Notes under the pieces: generated by a model | Seen by the model: the letters and a program-made list of their open reading frames with translations, nothing else | Told to the model about the DNA's origin: nothing | Databases searched by the model: none | In this document: positions 26,538 through 35,975 of the stretch, one piece after another | Layout: each line of letters begins with the position of its first letter | How positions within the stretch are numbered: the stretch's first letter is position 1 | Program-made: the position numbers and the translations under genes | From: Pleomorphovibrio marinus | GTDB taxonomy: Bacteria; Bacteroidota; Bacteroidia; Cytophagales; Cyclobacteriaceae | NCBI RefSeq assembly: GCF_003347495.1 | Contig: NZ_QCXY01000004.1 | Coordinates: forward strand, 248,001 to 312,000 | Direction: 5' to 3' | DNA length: 64,000 nucleotides

Positions 26538-29500
26538 TTAGAACTTTGCATTGATACCAAAACTATATGTTCTTAAATTAGGTAGAATAGGATTTGTAAT
26601 GATACCAGGTGCCAAGTTGTTATTCTGGGCACCACCAGAGATATTAATTACTTCCGGATCCCATCCGTTAAAATCAGTGAAGGTTAAAAGATTTGTGCCT
26701 GTAACAAAAATCCTGACTCCCTGAATTTTTAGTCTTGAAACAAGCTCCAATGGGAGGTTATATCCTATTTGTACATTTCTTAACCTCACAAAATCCGCTC
26801 TTTTAAGAAATCTGTCATGATAGGTAGATTCATTGTTATAATTACCTACACCTTCAATCCATTCTCCCGAAGAAGCATCCCAATCCCAGGGATAGGAACT
26901 GTCCCACCTCAACTGTGGATATTCAGCATCTCTGTTTTCAGGAGTCCAGGTATTTCCAATCATAGCCGACCGGAGCATGAACTGTCCTCGTTGGGCATAA
27001 GACCCCCTGTGTTCCGCATAGTCGTAGATGTGATTGCCGCCCATGAAGGTGAGAAAGATGCTTAAATCAAAATTCTTATAGTTAAACGTATTGGTTAATC
27101 CACCAAAATAGGTGGGCAAACCACTTTTCTCCTCATTGATTATCCGATTATCTCGCACGTTTGGTTGAGTGGCTGGGATTAATCTGCCAGTTTTAACGGT
27201 TTCCCCAGTTTCCAAAAACCTGGCCCTGTCTATTTCATGGATTACTTCAACTCCTCTGTCCGGATCGATCCCAGCAAACTCTGCCAGAAAATATGCCCCT
27301 AGGCGCCCGCCTTTTTTAGTAATGGTCTGACCGGCAATAATACCTTGGCCGGTAGCATCTACATCAGGGTTCAACCCAACCACTTCATTATTATTGGTAG
27401 TATAATTAAAGTCAGTGGTCCATTTAAAATTGTTTTTATTGATATTAACGGAGGTGATGGAAAATTCCCATCCTTTATTTATTAGCTGTCCAGCATTAGC
27501 CCAAATACTGCTACCACCATCCAGCCCAGTGGATAAGGGTATGGGAACTTGGAGTAGCATATCTTTCACATCCTGTACATAATATGCTATAGAACCTGAA
27601 ATCCTGTCGGATAATAATCCGTAATCTATGCCAACATCATAACTATTGGTAGTTTCCCAAACCAGGTCTCTATTACCGATTGCAAGTATGGAAGATCCCC
27701 CACCTATCAATTCAGGTACCCCATACCTTCTGTCCGCCCTAAATCTGGTAATGTCCAGATTGCCGGGAATATTTTGGTTGCCAGTTTGTCCAAAGCTTCC
27801 CCTCAGCTTAAGAAGACTGATATCACCCCCGTCGAAAAACGCCTCATCGGAAATTATCCATCCTGCTGATAATGCACTAAATGTTCCCCATCTGTTTTCT
27901 GGAGTGAAAACAGAGGAAGCATCCCTTCTTAAACTGACTCCAACAAGGTATTTATCCATGAACTTATAGTCAGCCCGGCCAAAATACGCCCTCAGGTATC
28001 TTTCTCCCTCCACTCCCGAAAACATATCAATCCTGTTATCAGGAGAACCTAACTGCTGATAGGTACCCACCAATTGATCTCCAAACATAAACCTACGATA
28101 AAGGCTGGTATTTTGGGATTCAGTACCAAACACCGCTGAGACATTATGTTCACCCCAACTCTTGGCGTAACTCCCATAAAGGTTGTAATTAAAATTATTA
28201 GAGGTGACCGCCTGATCTGTTGCAGAAGTTCCCAGCTCTCTTAAGGTATTACTTACCCAAAAAACACTGTTATTCTGGATAAAATCCACCGAAAGCTCAG
28301 ACCTAAGGGAAAGGCCTGGCACCCAGGGAACACTGTAATCCAAGAACACATTTCCCAAGGCACGGTATTGATCTACCTGGTCTAAAAACAAATCCGGATT
28401 AATATTTGCAACTAAATTAGTACCGGAACGGGGGTTCCAATAGCCACTGGGATGATCTGGATTTTCCACCTTGTACCATGGAAGGGTATTGTAATTCGCT
28501 TGGACCCAACCTCCAGCAGTACCTCCGGTATCACCACCCAATCCGCCTCCTCCAGATTTAACTCGGTTATTTTTTGTATAAGTAAAATTCAAGCGTGCCC
28601 CAGCCTTTAGATTACTGGCAGGAGTAAAGTCCAAATTTGCGCGGGTGGAAAACCGCTGTAATCGGTTGTTTTCTAAAACCCCCTGATCATCTCTGTAGTT
28701 AACAGATAAGAAATAGGAGCTGTTTTCTGTACCGCTGGAGGTGGATAGATTTAAATCCTGAAAGGATCCTGTTCGCAAAATCTTATCAAACCAATTGTTC
28801 TGTGTATTTTCTGCCTCCTGACGGGTCATATTGGCCTTAGGATCATCAATAAACAGATTAATGTTAAAATTGGGATCGTAGGGAGAAAGTCCGGAATTAC
28901 CCCTGGCCTGGTCCATAATGGAAAACCATTGGGAAGTAGAGGCAAAGCCTATATCCTCCGCAGTTCTGTAAAGGTTGGAAATACCAGTAGAATAGCTTAC
29001 ATCTGTTGAGCCCACTCCAGACTTTCCTGATTTCGTGGTGATAATAATCACACCATTGGAGCCCCTAGAACCATAAATTGCCGTTGCCGCAGCATCTTTC
29101 AACACCTCTATCGATTCTATGTCATTAGGGTTGATTGTAGAAAGGGGACTTTGAGGTGTGGTATTCTGGGATCTTTCCAAGCCTGTGATACCAGAAAATA
29201 TAGGCATGCCATCCACTATGTAAAGGGGATCCGTACCTGAAGAAATAGAGTTTGTTCCTCTAACTAAAACCCTTACTGGTGCCCCCGGAGTACCCCCCGA
29301 CCCAACAGCCTGTACCCCCGGTGCCAATCCCTGAAGACTTGCATCCAAAGACCCAAATGGCAACTGTGTGATTTCTTCTCCACTTACTGAAGCCACCGAA
29401 CCCAACACATCTCTTTTCTTTTTAGTACCATAGCCAATCACCACGACTTCATCTAGGGCCGCTTGATCCTCCACTAATGTGATGTCGAAATTATTCCTGT

Positions 29501-30086
29501 TTCCCACAACAATACGCTGGGATTCATAGCCTATAAAAGAAACCACCAGTATCGCATTCTCGTCCACCTCTAAGGAAAAGTTCCCGTCTACATCAGTAGC
29601 TGTCCCCAGCGTAGTATTCTCCACCACCACGGTGGCTCCGGGAACGGGGTCTCCATTTTCATCCAAGACCCTTCCCCTAATGACCTCCGCAACGGCGAGC
29701 GTTTGCACTGGTGGCGATAGTTGGCTGGCTTGTTGGACATGAATATTACCGTCGACCTGTTTAAACCTCAAATTTGCCTGCCTAGAAACCTCAATGAGGA
29801 GGTCATAAACGCTTTTTCCCTCGCTCTCCAAATTAATTAGAGGAGCTTTGCGGATCTCTTTTCGGGCAAACACGAAGTTAAACCCCGTGAGCCTTTCCAA
29901 TCGCTGAAAGGCCACTTCCACCTTTACTTCAGAAAGGGAAAGGTGAACATAGACCTCTTCGATGCTTTTTACCTGTGCATTTCCTTCGTGGGCAAAGAGC
30001 AAACTCATGCTCATACATTGGAAAGTAAAGGCAATGGTTAATAGTTTAGTCATGTGAATAACATGCTTAAGTATGCATTTTTTCAT
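26538..30086 (-). CDS. SusC/RagA family TonB-linked outer-membrane protein with STN domain
   Basis: A 1182-residue protein from the ATG at 30086 (a signal peptide around KLLTIAFTFQCMSMSLLFA follows; the frame stays open 34 codons further, across a hairpin). Order: signal, STN (secretin/TonB short) domain about 45-110 (VKVEVAFQRLERLTGFNFVF), CarboxypepD_reg-like domain (IRGRVLDENGDPVPGATVVV), TonB box region (LDEVVVIGYGTKKKRDVLGSV), plug with YIVDGMP and EVLKDAAATAIYGSRGSNGVI, and a 22-strand barrel ending RTYSFGINAKF. The STN domain marks it as a transducer that contacts the FecR anti-sigma factor encoded upstream, so it both imports substrate and signals its presence. Confidence 0.94.
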   Translation of the reverse strand: MKKCILKHVIHMTKLLTIAFTFQCMSMSLLFAHEGNAQVKSIEEVYVHLSLSEVKVEVAFQRLERLTGFNFVFARKEIRKAPLINLESEGKSVYDLLIEVSRQANLRFKQVDGNIHVQQASQLSPPVQTLAVAEVIRGRVLDENGDPVPGATVVVENTTLGTATDVDGNFSLEVDENAILVVSFIGYESQRIVVGNRNNFDITLVEDQAALDEVVVIGYGTKKKRDVLGSVASVSGEEITQLPFGSLDASLQGLAPGVQAVGSGGTPGAPVRVLVRGTNSISSGTDPLYIVDGMPIFSGITGLERSQNTTPQSPLSTINPNDIESIEVLKDAAATAIYGSRGSNGVIIITTKSGKSGVGSTDVSYSTGISNLYRTAEDIGFASTSQWFSIMDQARGNSGLSPYDPNFNINLFIDDPKANMTRQEAENTQNNWFDKILRTGSFQDLNLSTSSGTENSSYFLSVNYRDDQGVLENNRLQRFSTRANLDFTPASNLKAGARLNFTYTKNNRVKSGGGGLGGDTGGTAGGWVQANYNTLPWYKVENPDHPSGYWNPRSGTNLVANINPDLFLDQVDQYRALGNVFLDYSVPWVPGLSLRSELSVDFIQNNSVFWVSNTLRELGTSATDQAVTSNNFNYNLYGSYAKSWGEHNVSAVFGTESQNTSLYRRFMFGDQLVGTYQQLGSPDNRIDMFSGVEGERYLRAYFGRADYKFMDKYLVGVSLRRDASSVFTPENRWGTFSALSAGWIISDEAFFDGGDISLLKLRGSFGQTGNQNIPGNLDITRFRADRRYGVPELIGGGSSILAIGNRDLVWETTNSYDVGIDYGLLSDRISGSIAYYVQDVKDMLLQVPIPLSTGLDGGSSIWANAGQLINKGWEFSITSVNINKNNFKWTTDFNYTTNNNEVVGLNPDVDATGQGIIAGQTITKKGGRLGAYFLAEFAGIDPDRGVEVIHEIDRARFLETGETVKTGRLIPATQPNVRDNRIINEEKSGLPTYFGGLTNTFNYKNFDLSIFLTFMGGNHIYDYAEHRGSYAQRGQFMLRSAMIGNTWTPENRDAEYPQLRWDSSYPWDWDASSGEWIEGVGNYNNESTYHDRFLKRADFVRLRNVQIGYNLPLELVSRLKIQGVRIFVTGTNLLTFTDFNGWDPEVINISGGAQNNNLAPGIITNPILPNLRTYSFGINAKF

Positions 30087-30133
30087 ATCTTTGATAGGTT
30101 TATTTGTTATTGAATCGGCAGATAAACAATGTT

Positions 30134-30197
30134 GAAAAAGAGATTGCCGTCTCTTTTTCCATGCATTAGGCCAAAGGTGTTGCCGCACTTTTGGCCT
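30134..30197 (-). promoter_or_regulatory. Two hairpins with identical loops between fecR and susC
   Basis: On the minus (mRNA) strand: AGGCCAAAAGTG-CGGCAA-CACCTTTGGCCT (30197-30168) then GAAAAAGAGA-CGGCAA-TCTCTTTTTC (30159-30134). Both loops are CGGCAA. The second stem has a T-rich 3' arm, so it could terminate part of the fecI-fecR transcripts before susC. The pair ends 47 nt before the susC ATG. Confidence 0.55.
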
Positions 30198-30216
30198 TTT
30201 TTTATTTCATATAGGG

Positions 30217-31323
30217 TTAGTTAAAGGTTAAGAAAACTTGATCGTCCACAATCCTAAAATCAAACCGAGCCGAATGGCTCAGACCTTTCAGTACATTTTC
30301 CAAAGTTTGGTCGGTAAACCTGCCTGATATTTCCAAGTCATTCTCGGGCCTATTCACATAAGTTATCTTTACCCCAAACCAATTTTCAAGGGTGCTTTTT
30401 ATCTCATTTATTGGTGTTTGCCGAAATACAATGGTTTTTCTTGTCCATGCCAAAAGCACATCCTCATCAAATTCAAACTTGCTTACGGACTTTTTGCTCA
30501 TGTTGACACGAATACCCTGGCCTTGCTGAAGGCTGACCAAGTGGTTTTCCTCCAATGGGATGGAAACCTGCACCTGTCCAGATACCAATGCAATATCCAT
30601 GGTTCCCCCCCTATAGGCCTTGATGTTGAATGATGTCCCCAAAGCGGTAGTAGTTACTCCTTCACTCTTTACCATAAATGGCCTGTTCGGACTTTTGGCC
30701 ACGTCAAAAAATGCCTCCCCTTCCAACTCAAGTACTCTTTGATGACTTTCAAACCCCTTGATATACCTCAATGAGCTTCCTGCATTTAACATGACTTTTG
30801 AGCCATCGGCCAAAGTGAAACTGGACTTGACGCCAGGAGGTGCGATATGGTTCTCAAAAACCACTGCGGCTTCAGGTTCCACTTCTTGAGGTAAATTAGA
30901 TGGAAAGAAAAGGTTAGCACAAATAGCTAAGCCAAAGGTTAGCAACAGTATGGCAAGTAATTTATAGAATTGATGATTAGCCCATCCCTTACCTGGATGA
31001 TGCATCACCTTGCTGTGCCTAAAAATTGTCGTTTCAGCATTTAGAGGTACCACCTTTTCATTCCCTTCCCGAATCGAAACTTCTTTAGCTTTTTTGTTTA
31101 TAAGTTCCCAGGTATCTTCCAATTGTTCATCCGATACCACCACTGTTTTTTTGGCCATGTTTATGACCAATTTCCTGGCAGTTATGATATTTTCCCTAAA
31201 CTGCGGATGCTCAGTAAGGAATTTATCCCAATAGCAGTTAGATTCCTTGTTGGGGTGTAAAACCCATTTCTGAAACTCAGGGTCCAGGACAAAATCTTCA
31301 ACGGTATAACTTTCTTTACACAT
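30217..31323 (-). CDS. FecR-family anti-sigma factor
   Basis: A 368-residue protein. The ATG at 31323 is chosen because AAGGAG lies 8 nt before it; the in-frame GTG at 31332 would overlap that site. An N-terminal cytoplasmic domain (about 1-110) precedes one transmembrane helix (FYKLLAILLLTFGLAICANLFF, about 128-150) and the periplasmic FecR domain (SFTLADGSKVMLNAGSSLRY, then GEAFFDVAKSPNRPFMV). The C-terminal 80 residues (INEIKSTLENWFGVKITY) are the STN-like domain common in Bacteroidota FecR proteins. It holds the upstream-encoded sigma factor inactive until SusC signals. Confidence 0.93.
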   Translation of the reverse strand: MCKESYTVEDFVLDPEFQKWVLHPNKESNCYWDKFLTEHPQFRENIITARKLVINMAKKTVVVSDEQLEDTWELINKKAKEVSIREGNEKVVPLNAETTIFRHSKVMHHPGKGWANHQFYKLLAILLLTFGLAICANLFFPSNLPQEVEPEAAVVFENHIAPPGVKSSFTLADGSKVMLNAGSSLRYIKGFESHQRVLELEGEAFFDVAKSPNRPFMVKSEGVTTTALGTSFNIKAYRGGTMDIALVSGQVQVSIPLEENHLVSLQQGQGIRVNMSKKSVSKFEFDEDVLLAWTRKTIVFRQTPINEIKSTLENWFGVKITYVNRPENDLEISGRFTDQTLENVLKGLSHSARFDFRIVDDQVFLTFN

Positions 31324-31467
31324 AACTTTCACTCCTTATCAACAAGAGTTCAAAAGTTTATGGAGTTATCCTTAAAAATTAAAAAAAATTAATTTTTGCT
31401 AAATAAATGGTTTAAATTGCCTAAGAGGGCAAAACATGCAAGTAAAAAAAATCTGCAAATAAACCCT

Positions 31468-32061
31468 TTAACCAATAAACAAAAGGATAGGAAGTAAAAG
31501 GTGTTTTTTTACCGAAGCAATAGCCTTCCAAGCTAGCGTATAGGTGGATCTCAGGTTTATACCCATGATTTTAGAAACTTCTTCATAGGTAAACTTATCA
31601 AAGAAAAGGTGTAGTAATACCTGTTTCTGTCTATGCGGCAACTTTTCTAAGGCCATGGCCAGCTTTTTCTGCAAATGCTCCTTTGCCTGCAGTGCCACCA
31701 ACTCACTCTCCACACAATCCACATATAGAAGCTTGGCATTATCCTCGTTAATCTCTTCCCATACCCTCTTTTTCAAGCGCTTTGCCTCCTTAAAAATTTT
31801 GTGGGACATGGTTCTGAAAAGATATACCTTGCTGTTGGAGACTTCCCCTAGGCTTTTATGGTATTTCCAAACATCCAGAAAAACCTCCTGAACACAATCC
31901 TGGACAAAATCATAGTCGGGGAAAATGGACATCCCAAACTTGAACAAATCACGAGCGTAACACCTATAAATTCCCTCCAGGCCTTTTCTGTCTCCCTCCA
32001 CCAAAAGACTCCAATATCGCTCAGGAGAAACTAAGGTGCTTGTATTAGAGCTTACATTCAT
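31468..32061 (-). CDS. ECF RNA polymerase sigma factor (FecI-like)
   Basis: A 197-residue sigma-70-family protein. Region 2 lies at about 15-95 (YARDLFKFGMSIFPDYDFVQDCVQEVFLDVW), region 4 at about 130-185 (LPHRQKQVLLHLFFDKFTYEEVSKIMGI). It is the first gene of the fecI-fecR-susC-susD group and, when freed from the anti-sigma factor, should direct transcription of susC and susD. There is a 144-bp gap to fecR. The length and domain order are usual for this family. Confidence 0.93.
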   Translation of the reverse strand: MNVSSNTSTLVSPERYWSLLVEGDRKGLEGIYRCYARDLFKFGMSIFPDYDFVQDCVQEVFLDVWKYHKSLGEVSNSKVYLFRTMSHKIFKEAKRLKKRVWEEINEDNAKLLYVDCVESELVALQAKEHLQKKLAMALEKLPHRQKQVLLHLFFDKFTYEEVSKIMGINLRSTYTLAWKAIASVKKHLLLPILLFIG

Positions 32062-32260
32062 TTGGGTTTATCTAATATTGCCACCAATGTTAATAAATTA
32101 ATGGTAATCAAACAAGCTAGAAACTGCTAATTACTGGCTGGTTAAAGAAGAAAAAGACAACTAACGGCTTTGAAACTTTAAAGAGTTGCATTATTTATAC
32201 TACTAGTTTTCAAAATCTTGCTATCTTGGAGCCCGACCAAATATTCCCAACGAAATAACC

Positions 32261-33514
32261 ATGGAAAGAAGAATCTTTTTAAAGCAAATGGCGAAAACAT
32301 TGCCCATTGCCACTTTATTGCCCCATTTCCCGATAATGGCCGATGCTTGGTCCGAAAGGGTGAAAATCACGGATGTGAAATGCCTCAGGGCACAACTTGG
32401 CCTAAGGATAAGCCCTTTGGTCAAAATTGAAACGGACCAAGGACTGGTAGGCATAGGCGAATGCCATCACGACGAAAGTGGATTTGGTGCCAAGGACATC
32501 ATAGAAAATGCCTTAAAGCCCATTTTGATGGGGCAGGACCCTTTCGACTTAGAGAGGTTACTGTTTAAAATGGGTACCAGGACCTCCTATTATGGGGGAA
32601 ACCACGGAATATCCACCCATGCCATCACCGGGGTGGAAATGGCACTATGGGACCTAATGGGCAAAATCACCGGACAACCCGTGCACAAAATATTAGGAGG
32701 AGGATCCCATGTGGACCAGGTAAGGGCCTACCTCAATGCAGGCCCCAAAGACAGGCTGGACAAGGATAGTTGCGCAGAATTTGCGGAGAGGATTAAAGGG
32801 GAAAATTACACGGCAGTTAAAACCAATGTGCTAAGGGATCAGAAATGGTTTGAGATCGATAATAGAATAATGTCCAACAAAGAGGTGGATCAAAATGAAG
32901 CTGGGTATGCCAATATGCGGGATGCTCTTGGTATAGATATAGACATCATTGTGCATTGTCACTGGGAGTTTGACTTCGACAGTGCCTTACGGCTTTGCAG
33001 AGCCGTGGCGCCTATGCGGCCTTGGTGGGTGGAGGATCCCTTGCCTATCGCCTATAACGAACAGTGGGTGAAGCTGACCGAACAGTCCCCCGCTCCCATC
33101 CTTTGTGGAGAGAACTTGTACACCAGGGACGACTTCAGGCCTTTTATCGTGAATCAGGGAGCACATATGATAGAAATCGACGTGTCTATGGCAGGGGGAC
33201 TGCTGGAAGCCAAAAAAATCGCTGACCTTGCAGAGCTGTACTATATGCCCGTAGCCACCCACAATGTGGCTGGTCCCATAGCCACTGTGGCTTCGGCCCA
33301 TCTTGGCGCTTCGGTACGGGAGTTTCTGGGCCACGAAATGTTTTTGCTACAAGAAGGTGGAAAAGGCCTACACGGTGACCCTGAAATCCTGGGATATGAC
33401 CGACCACTGGTAAAAGACGGCTTTATCCAACTTTCCGACAAACCGGGTTTTGGGATAGAACTGAATGAAGAGCTGCTTAAAGACTATTTGGCTGAAGGGG
33501 AAGAAATGTGGTAG
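32261..33514 (+). CDS. Enolase-superfamily (mandelate racemase/muconate lactonizing) enzyme with His at the first metal-ligand position
   Basis: A 417-residue protein; residues 1-30 look like a Tat-type leader (ERRIFLKQMAK). The N-terminal capping domain (about 34-155) and the barrel follow. By spacing it aligns with D-galactonate dehydratase: residues 232, 234, 258, 284 and 334 are separated by 2, 24, 26 and 50, as are Asp183, His185, Glu209, Glu235 and His285 of the E. coli enzyme (numbers from memory). Here 258 and 284 are Glu, 234 and 334 are His, but 232 is His (VHCHWEFD, codon CAT) where Asp is expected. Acid-sugar dehydratase is the best family guess; the changed ligand may alter metal binding or activity. 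A phosphatase-like gene follows 88 bp downstream. Confidence 0.82.
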   Translation: MERRIFLKQMAKTLPIATLLPHFPIMADAWSERVKITDVKCLRAQLGLRISPLVKIETDQGLVGIGECHHDESGFGAKDIIENALKPILMGQDPFDLERLLFKMGTRTSYYGGNHGISTHAITGVEMALWDLMGKITGQPVHKILGGGSHVDQVRAYLNAGPKDRLDKDSCAEFAERIKGENYTAVKTNVLRDQKWFEIDNRIMSNKEVDQNEAGYANMRDALGIDIDIIVHCHWEFDFDSALRLCRAVAPMRPWWVEDPLPIAYNEQWVKLTEQSPAPILCGENLYTRDDFRPFIVNQGAHMIEIDVSMAGGLLEAKKIADLAELYYMPVATHNVAGPIATVASAHLGASVREFLGHEMFLLQEGGKGLHGDPEILGYDRPLVKDGFIQLSDKPGFGIELNEELLKDYLAEGEEMW

Positions 33515-33523
33515 AAAGTGAAA

Positions 33524-33562
33524 TGGAGAATTGAGAATGGAGAATTGAAAATTGAAAATTGC
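33524..33562. repeat. Short GAGAATTGA/GAAAATTGA tandem repeat
   Basis: Imperfect 9-10-bp units (GAGAATTGAGAATGGAGAAT, then GAAAATTGAAAATTG) lie just after the stop of the enolase-superfamily gene. This is a low-complexity spacer of a kind seen between Bacteroidota genes. Confidence 0.5.
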
Positions 33563-33602
33563 TTAAGTACTTGGTTACAAAATACCCAATGATCAAACAA
33601 CT

Positions 33603-35120
33603 ATGAAGCTTTCTTTATTAAAAGGCGTGTTTTTACTTTCATGCATTCTTTTATTTTCGAATTGCGACAGCAAGGAGCAGGAGGAATGGGACACCCACCT
33701 CCACTATCTGATGGCGGGTGAGCCCATGCAGGAAAGCATCCTCCTTCAAGCAAGGCTAGCCGCCTCGGACACCATTATTTACGAAGACATCCACGACCCT
33801 GCCCTTTTCATGTCCACCGACCTGGAGGGAAAAGAGGGTAAAATCAAGTTTGAAATAGGTACAGACCCTCAATTCCGGGATGCTTTAAGCTCTCCTTGGA
33901 TATTGGCATTACCGGAAAATGACTTTATAGCCAAATACAAGGCCACTGGACTTTCTCCCGGTACTACCTACTACTACAGGGTTACCTATGGCCCGGAAGA
34001 AGACGTGCATAGGCCCAGCCGGGTACAAAATTTCAGCACACTCCCAGCCAAGGATTCCGAAACAGAGGTTTCCTTTGTGATGGTGACAGGTTCACATCTG
34101 GCCCGGTTTTACCTAGGCGGTGGGTTTGGCAAGGCCTCCTCCCAGGGCACAGAAGCCTACCGAGGTGAGGACAAATATGAAGGCTTTCACGGCTTCGAAA
34201 GCATACTTGCCAAGCAGCCGGATTTCTTTATCGGCAATGGGGACAATGTATATTACGATCATCCCGACAACTACCAGGTGAAGACCCTGCAAGAGATGAG
34301 GGCCATGTGGCACAGGCAGTTTTTTATGCCCAGAATAAGGAAGATGTTTGCCGAAATCCCCATCTTCTGGATGAAGGACGACCATGACCACCGCTTTGAC
34401 GACTCAGATACCACGGCCGTTCATCCCCGGTTTGGTGCTAACCCCTCCAATGAGTTGGGGATCAAAACCTTTCTCGAACAGGTACCTGTGGTGGATCCAG
34501 AAGAAGAAGACCCCATCACCTATAGGACAGTGAGGGTCAACAAGCACCTACAGCTCTGGATGGTAGAGGGTAGGGATTACCGCAGCCCCAATGAGTGGCC
34601 GGATGGTCCGGACAAAACCATTTGGGGGGAAGAGCAAAAGCAATGGCTGAAAAACACCCTGTCCGAAAGCGATGCCACCTATAAGATCCTGGTGACCCCT
34701 ACACCTATGATAGGTCCCGACGGGGCAGGGAAAAAGGACAACCATACCAACCCCGATGGGTTCCTTACAGAGGGAATGGATTTTTTTAACTGGCTGGTAG
34801 CCAATGATTTTGATAGGGAATCCTTCTTTATCATTACCGGAGACCGGCACTGGCAATACCACTCCATTCATCCGACGGGGTTCCAGGAATTCAGTTGCGG
34901 AGCTATGGTGGATCAGAACTCTAGGCTGGGCGTGGATCCAGGCACCCAAAACTCCAATGACCCGGATGGACTAATTATCCAACCTTATACCAGTGTGGAG
35001 CCTTCCGGAGGATTCTTGAGGGTCAAGGTAGGGGCAGGCAGCGATGGCCCCAGCATAAGCTTTGATTTCTTTGACGAATATGGGGAGGGGCTCTATTCCT
35101 ATAGTGGTCAGGGTAACTAG
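33603..35120 (+). CDS. PhoD-like alkaline phosphatase/metallophosphoesterase lipoprotein
   Basis: A 505-residue lipoprotein (lipobox LLFSNC, Cys near residue 23). An Ig-like PhoD N-terminal domain (LSPGTTYYYRVTYG) precedes the metal-binding core: FIGNGDNVYYDHPD, WMKDDHDHRFDD and FIITGDRHWQYHS, all with intact Asp/His ligands. PhoD-type enzymes hydrolyse phosphomono- or diesters with Ca2+/Fe3+. It lies outside the cytoplasm and could scavenge phosphate. It follows the enolase-superfamily gene by 88 bp and may share its transcript. Confidence 0.85.
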   Translation: MKLSLLKGVFLLSCILLFSNCDSKEQEEWDTHLHYLMAGEPMQESILLQARLAASDTIIYEDIHDPALFMSTDLEGKEGKIKFEIGTDPQFRDALSSPWILALPENDFIAKYKATGLSPGTTYYYRVTYGPEEDVHRPSRVQNFSTLPAKDSETEVSFVMVTGSHLARFYLGGGFGKASSQGTEAYRGEDKYEGFHGFESILAKQPDFFIGNGDNVYYDHPDNYQVKTLQEMRAMWHRQFFMPRIRKMFAEIPIFWMKDDHDHRFDDSDTTAVHPRFGANPSNELGIKTFLEQVPVVDPEEEDPITYRTVRVNKHLQLWMVEGRDYRSPNEWPDGPDKTIWGEEQKQWLKNTLSESDATYKILVTPTPMIGPDGAGKKDNHTNPDGFLTEGMDFFNWLVANDFDRESFFIITGDRHWQYHSIHPTGFQEFSCGAMVDQNSRLGVDPGTQNSNDPDGLIIQPYTSVEPSGGFLRVKVGAGSDGPSISFDFFDEYGEGLYSYSGQGN

Positions 35121-35204
35121 GGAAATTTAAGATGAATTGGCTCTCGCTGACAGAGGAAAAGATTTGAGTGGATGAAAATAAGCTGAACTATAAGTCTCTT
35201 TTTT

Positions 35205-35369
35205 TCATGTGTTTATATTTGTTTTTAATAGGTCATATAGCCTGCCCCTGCCTGCCCCGAACTTGCTTCGGGGAACTCGTTTCGGGGGAATCTTCGCATG
35301 CTCTATAATCCTCCCGGTGTGTGACGTGCTCGTCATGCCTGACTGCCGTCCAGGCAGGCTCGATTTCAT
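35205..35369 (+). repeat. Structured intergenic repeat (family A), copy 1
   Basis: Bounded by TTTCAT at both ends. Hairpins in order: CCCCGAA/TTCGGGG (loop CTTGC), TGACG/CGTCA (loop TGCT) and TGCCTG/CAGGCA. The common tail GCTCGATTTCAT is present. It lies 85 bp after the PhoD-like gene. Confidence 0.85.
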
Positions 35370-35439
35370 CAAAGAAACCCTGGTCAAGCACAAACCCGCT
35401 CATCTCGTCCGGGGTTGGGGATAGAGACGGGGTGTCATT

Positions 35440-35760
35440 TCGTCCGTGTTACTGTGTCGACCCTTCGGGTCTGGGTGCTGCCGTGTGAAGTATTGTGTAC
35501 ATCTACTGTAGACCGAAGCCCGAAGGGCTGAAACAACAATTACCGCGGGCCAAAGCCCGTGGATATTGAGTGGCGTAACCTCCCCGAAGCGGGTGGAACA
35601 AAAAACCGGGTTGCTGGGGATGGTCTTCTTGGGTGGTTCTATGCCATTTTGATTTGACCGTGTTCATTGGGTTCAACCCCTGCTGCAATTGGCATTTTCA
35701 TTTCTAAACCCTCGGTTAAAACCCAAGGCTATTTTTGTTGAAGCCCATCGGATTTCTGGT
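35440..35760. repeat. Hairpin-rich intergenic stretch (family B)
   Basis: GACCC/GGGTC (35459 region), AGCCC/GGGCT in GAAGCCCGAAGGGCTGAAAC, and CGGGC/GCCCG in CGCGGGCCAAAGCCCGTGG follow one another; GGTTCAACCCC and GAAGCCCATCGG are further REP-like words. The 855-bp gap 35121-35975 contains this stretch and family A copy 1. I see no gene in it. Confidence 0.4.
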
Positions 35761-35975
35761 ATGGACACGAAAATATTATTCTTTGCCTTCATCTCGCACC
35801 CTCTCAATCCCTGTAATTGATTTTATTTTTCCTAGGTTCTACATTATCCTAAATCATTGACAATTGCCCATTAGTAATCGGAATTGTATATCGCATACAG
35901 GAACACCAAAATTAGGTAAGGGGCCATATTTTGCATACATTAGACAATTCAGCGAATTAAAAAAAATAATTTCTT

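Noticed and set aside
29641-30188. Longer susC with a start at 30188
   Set aside because: That start lies inside a hairpin and adds 34 residues before the signal peptide; the ATG at 30086 gives a normal signal.
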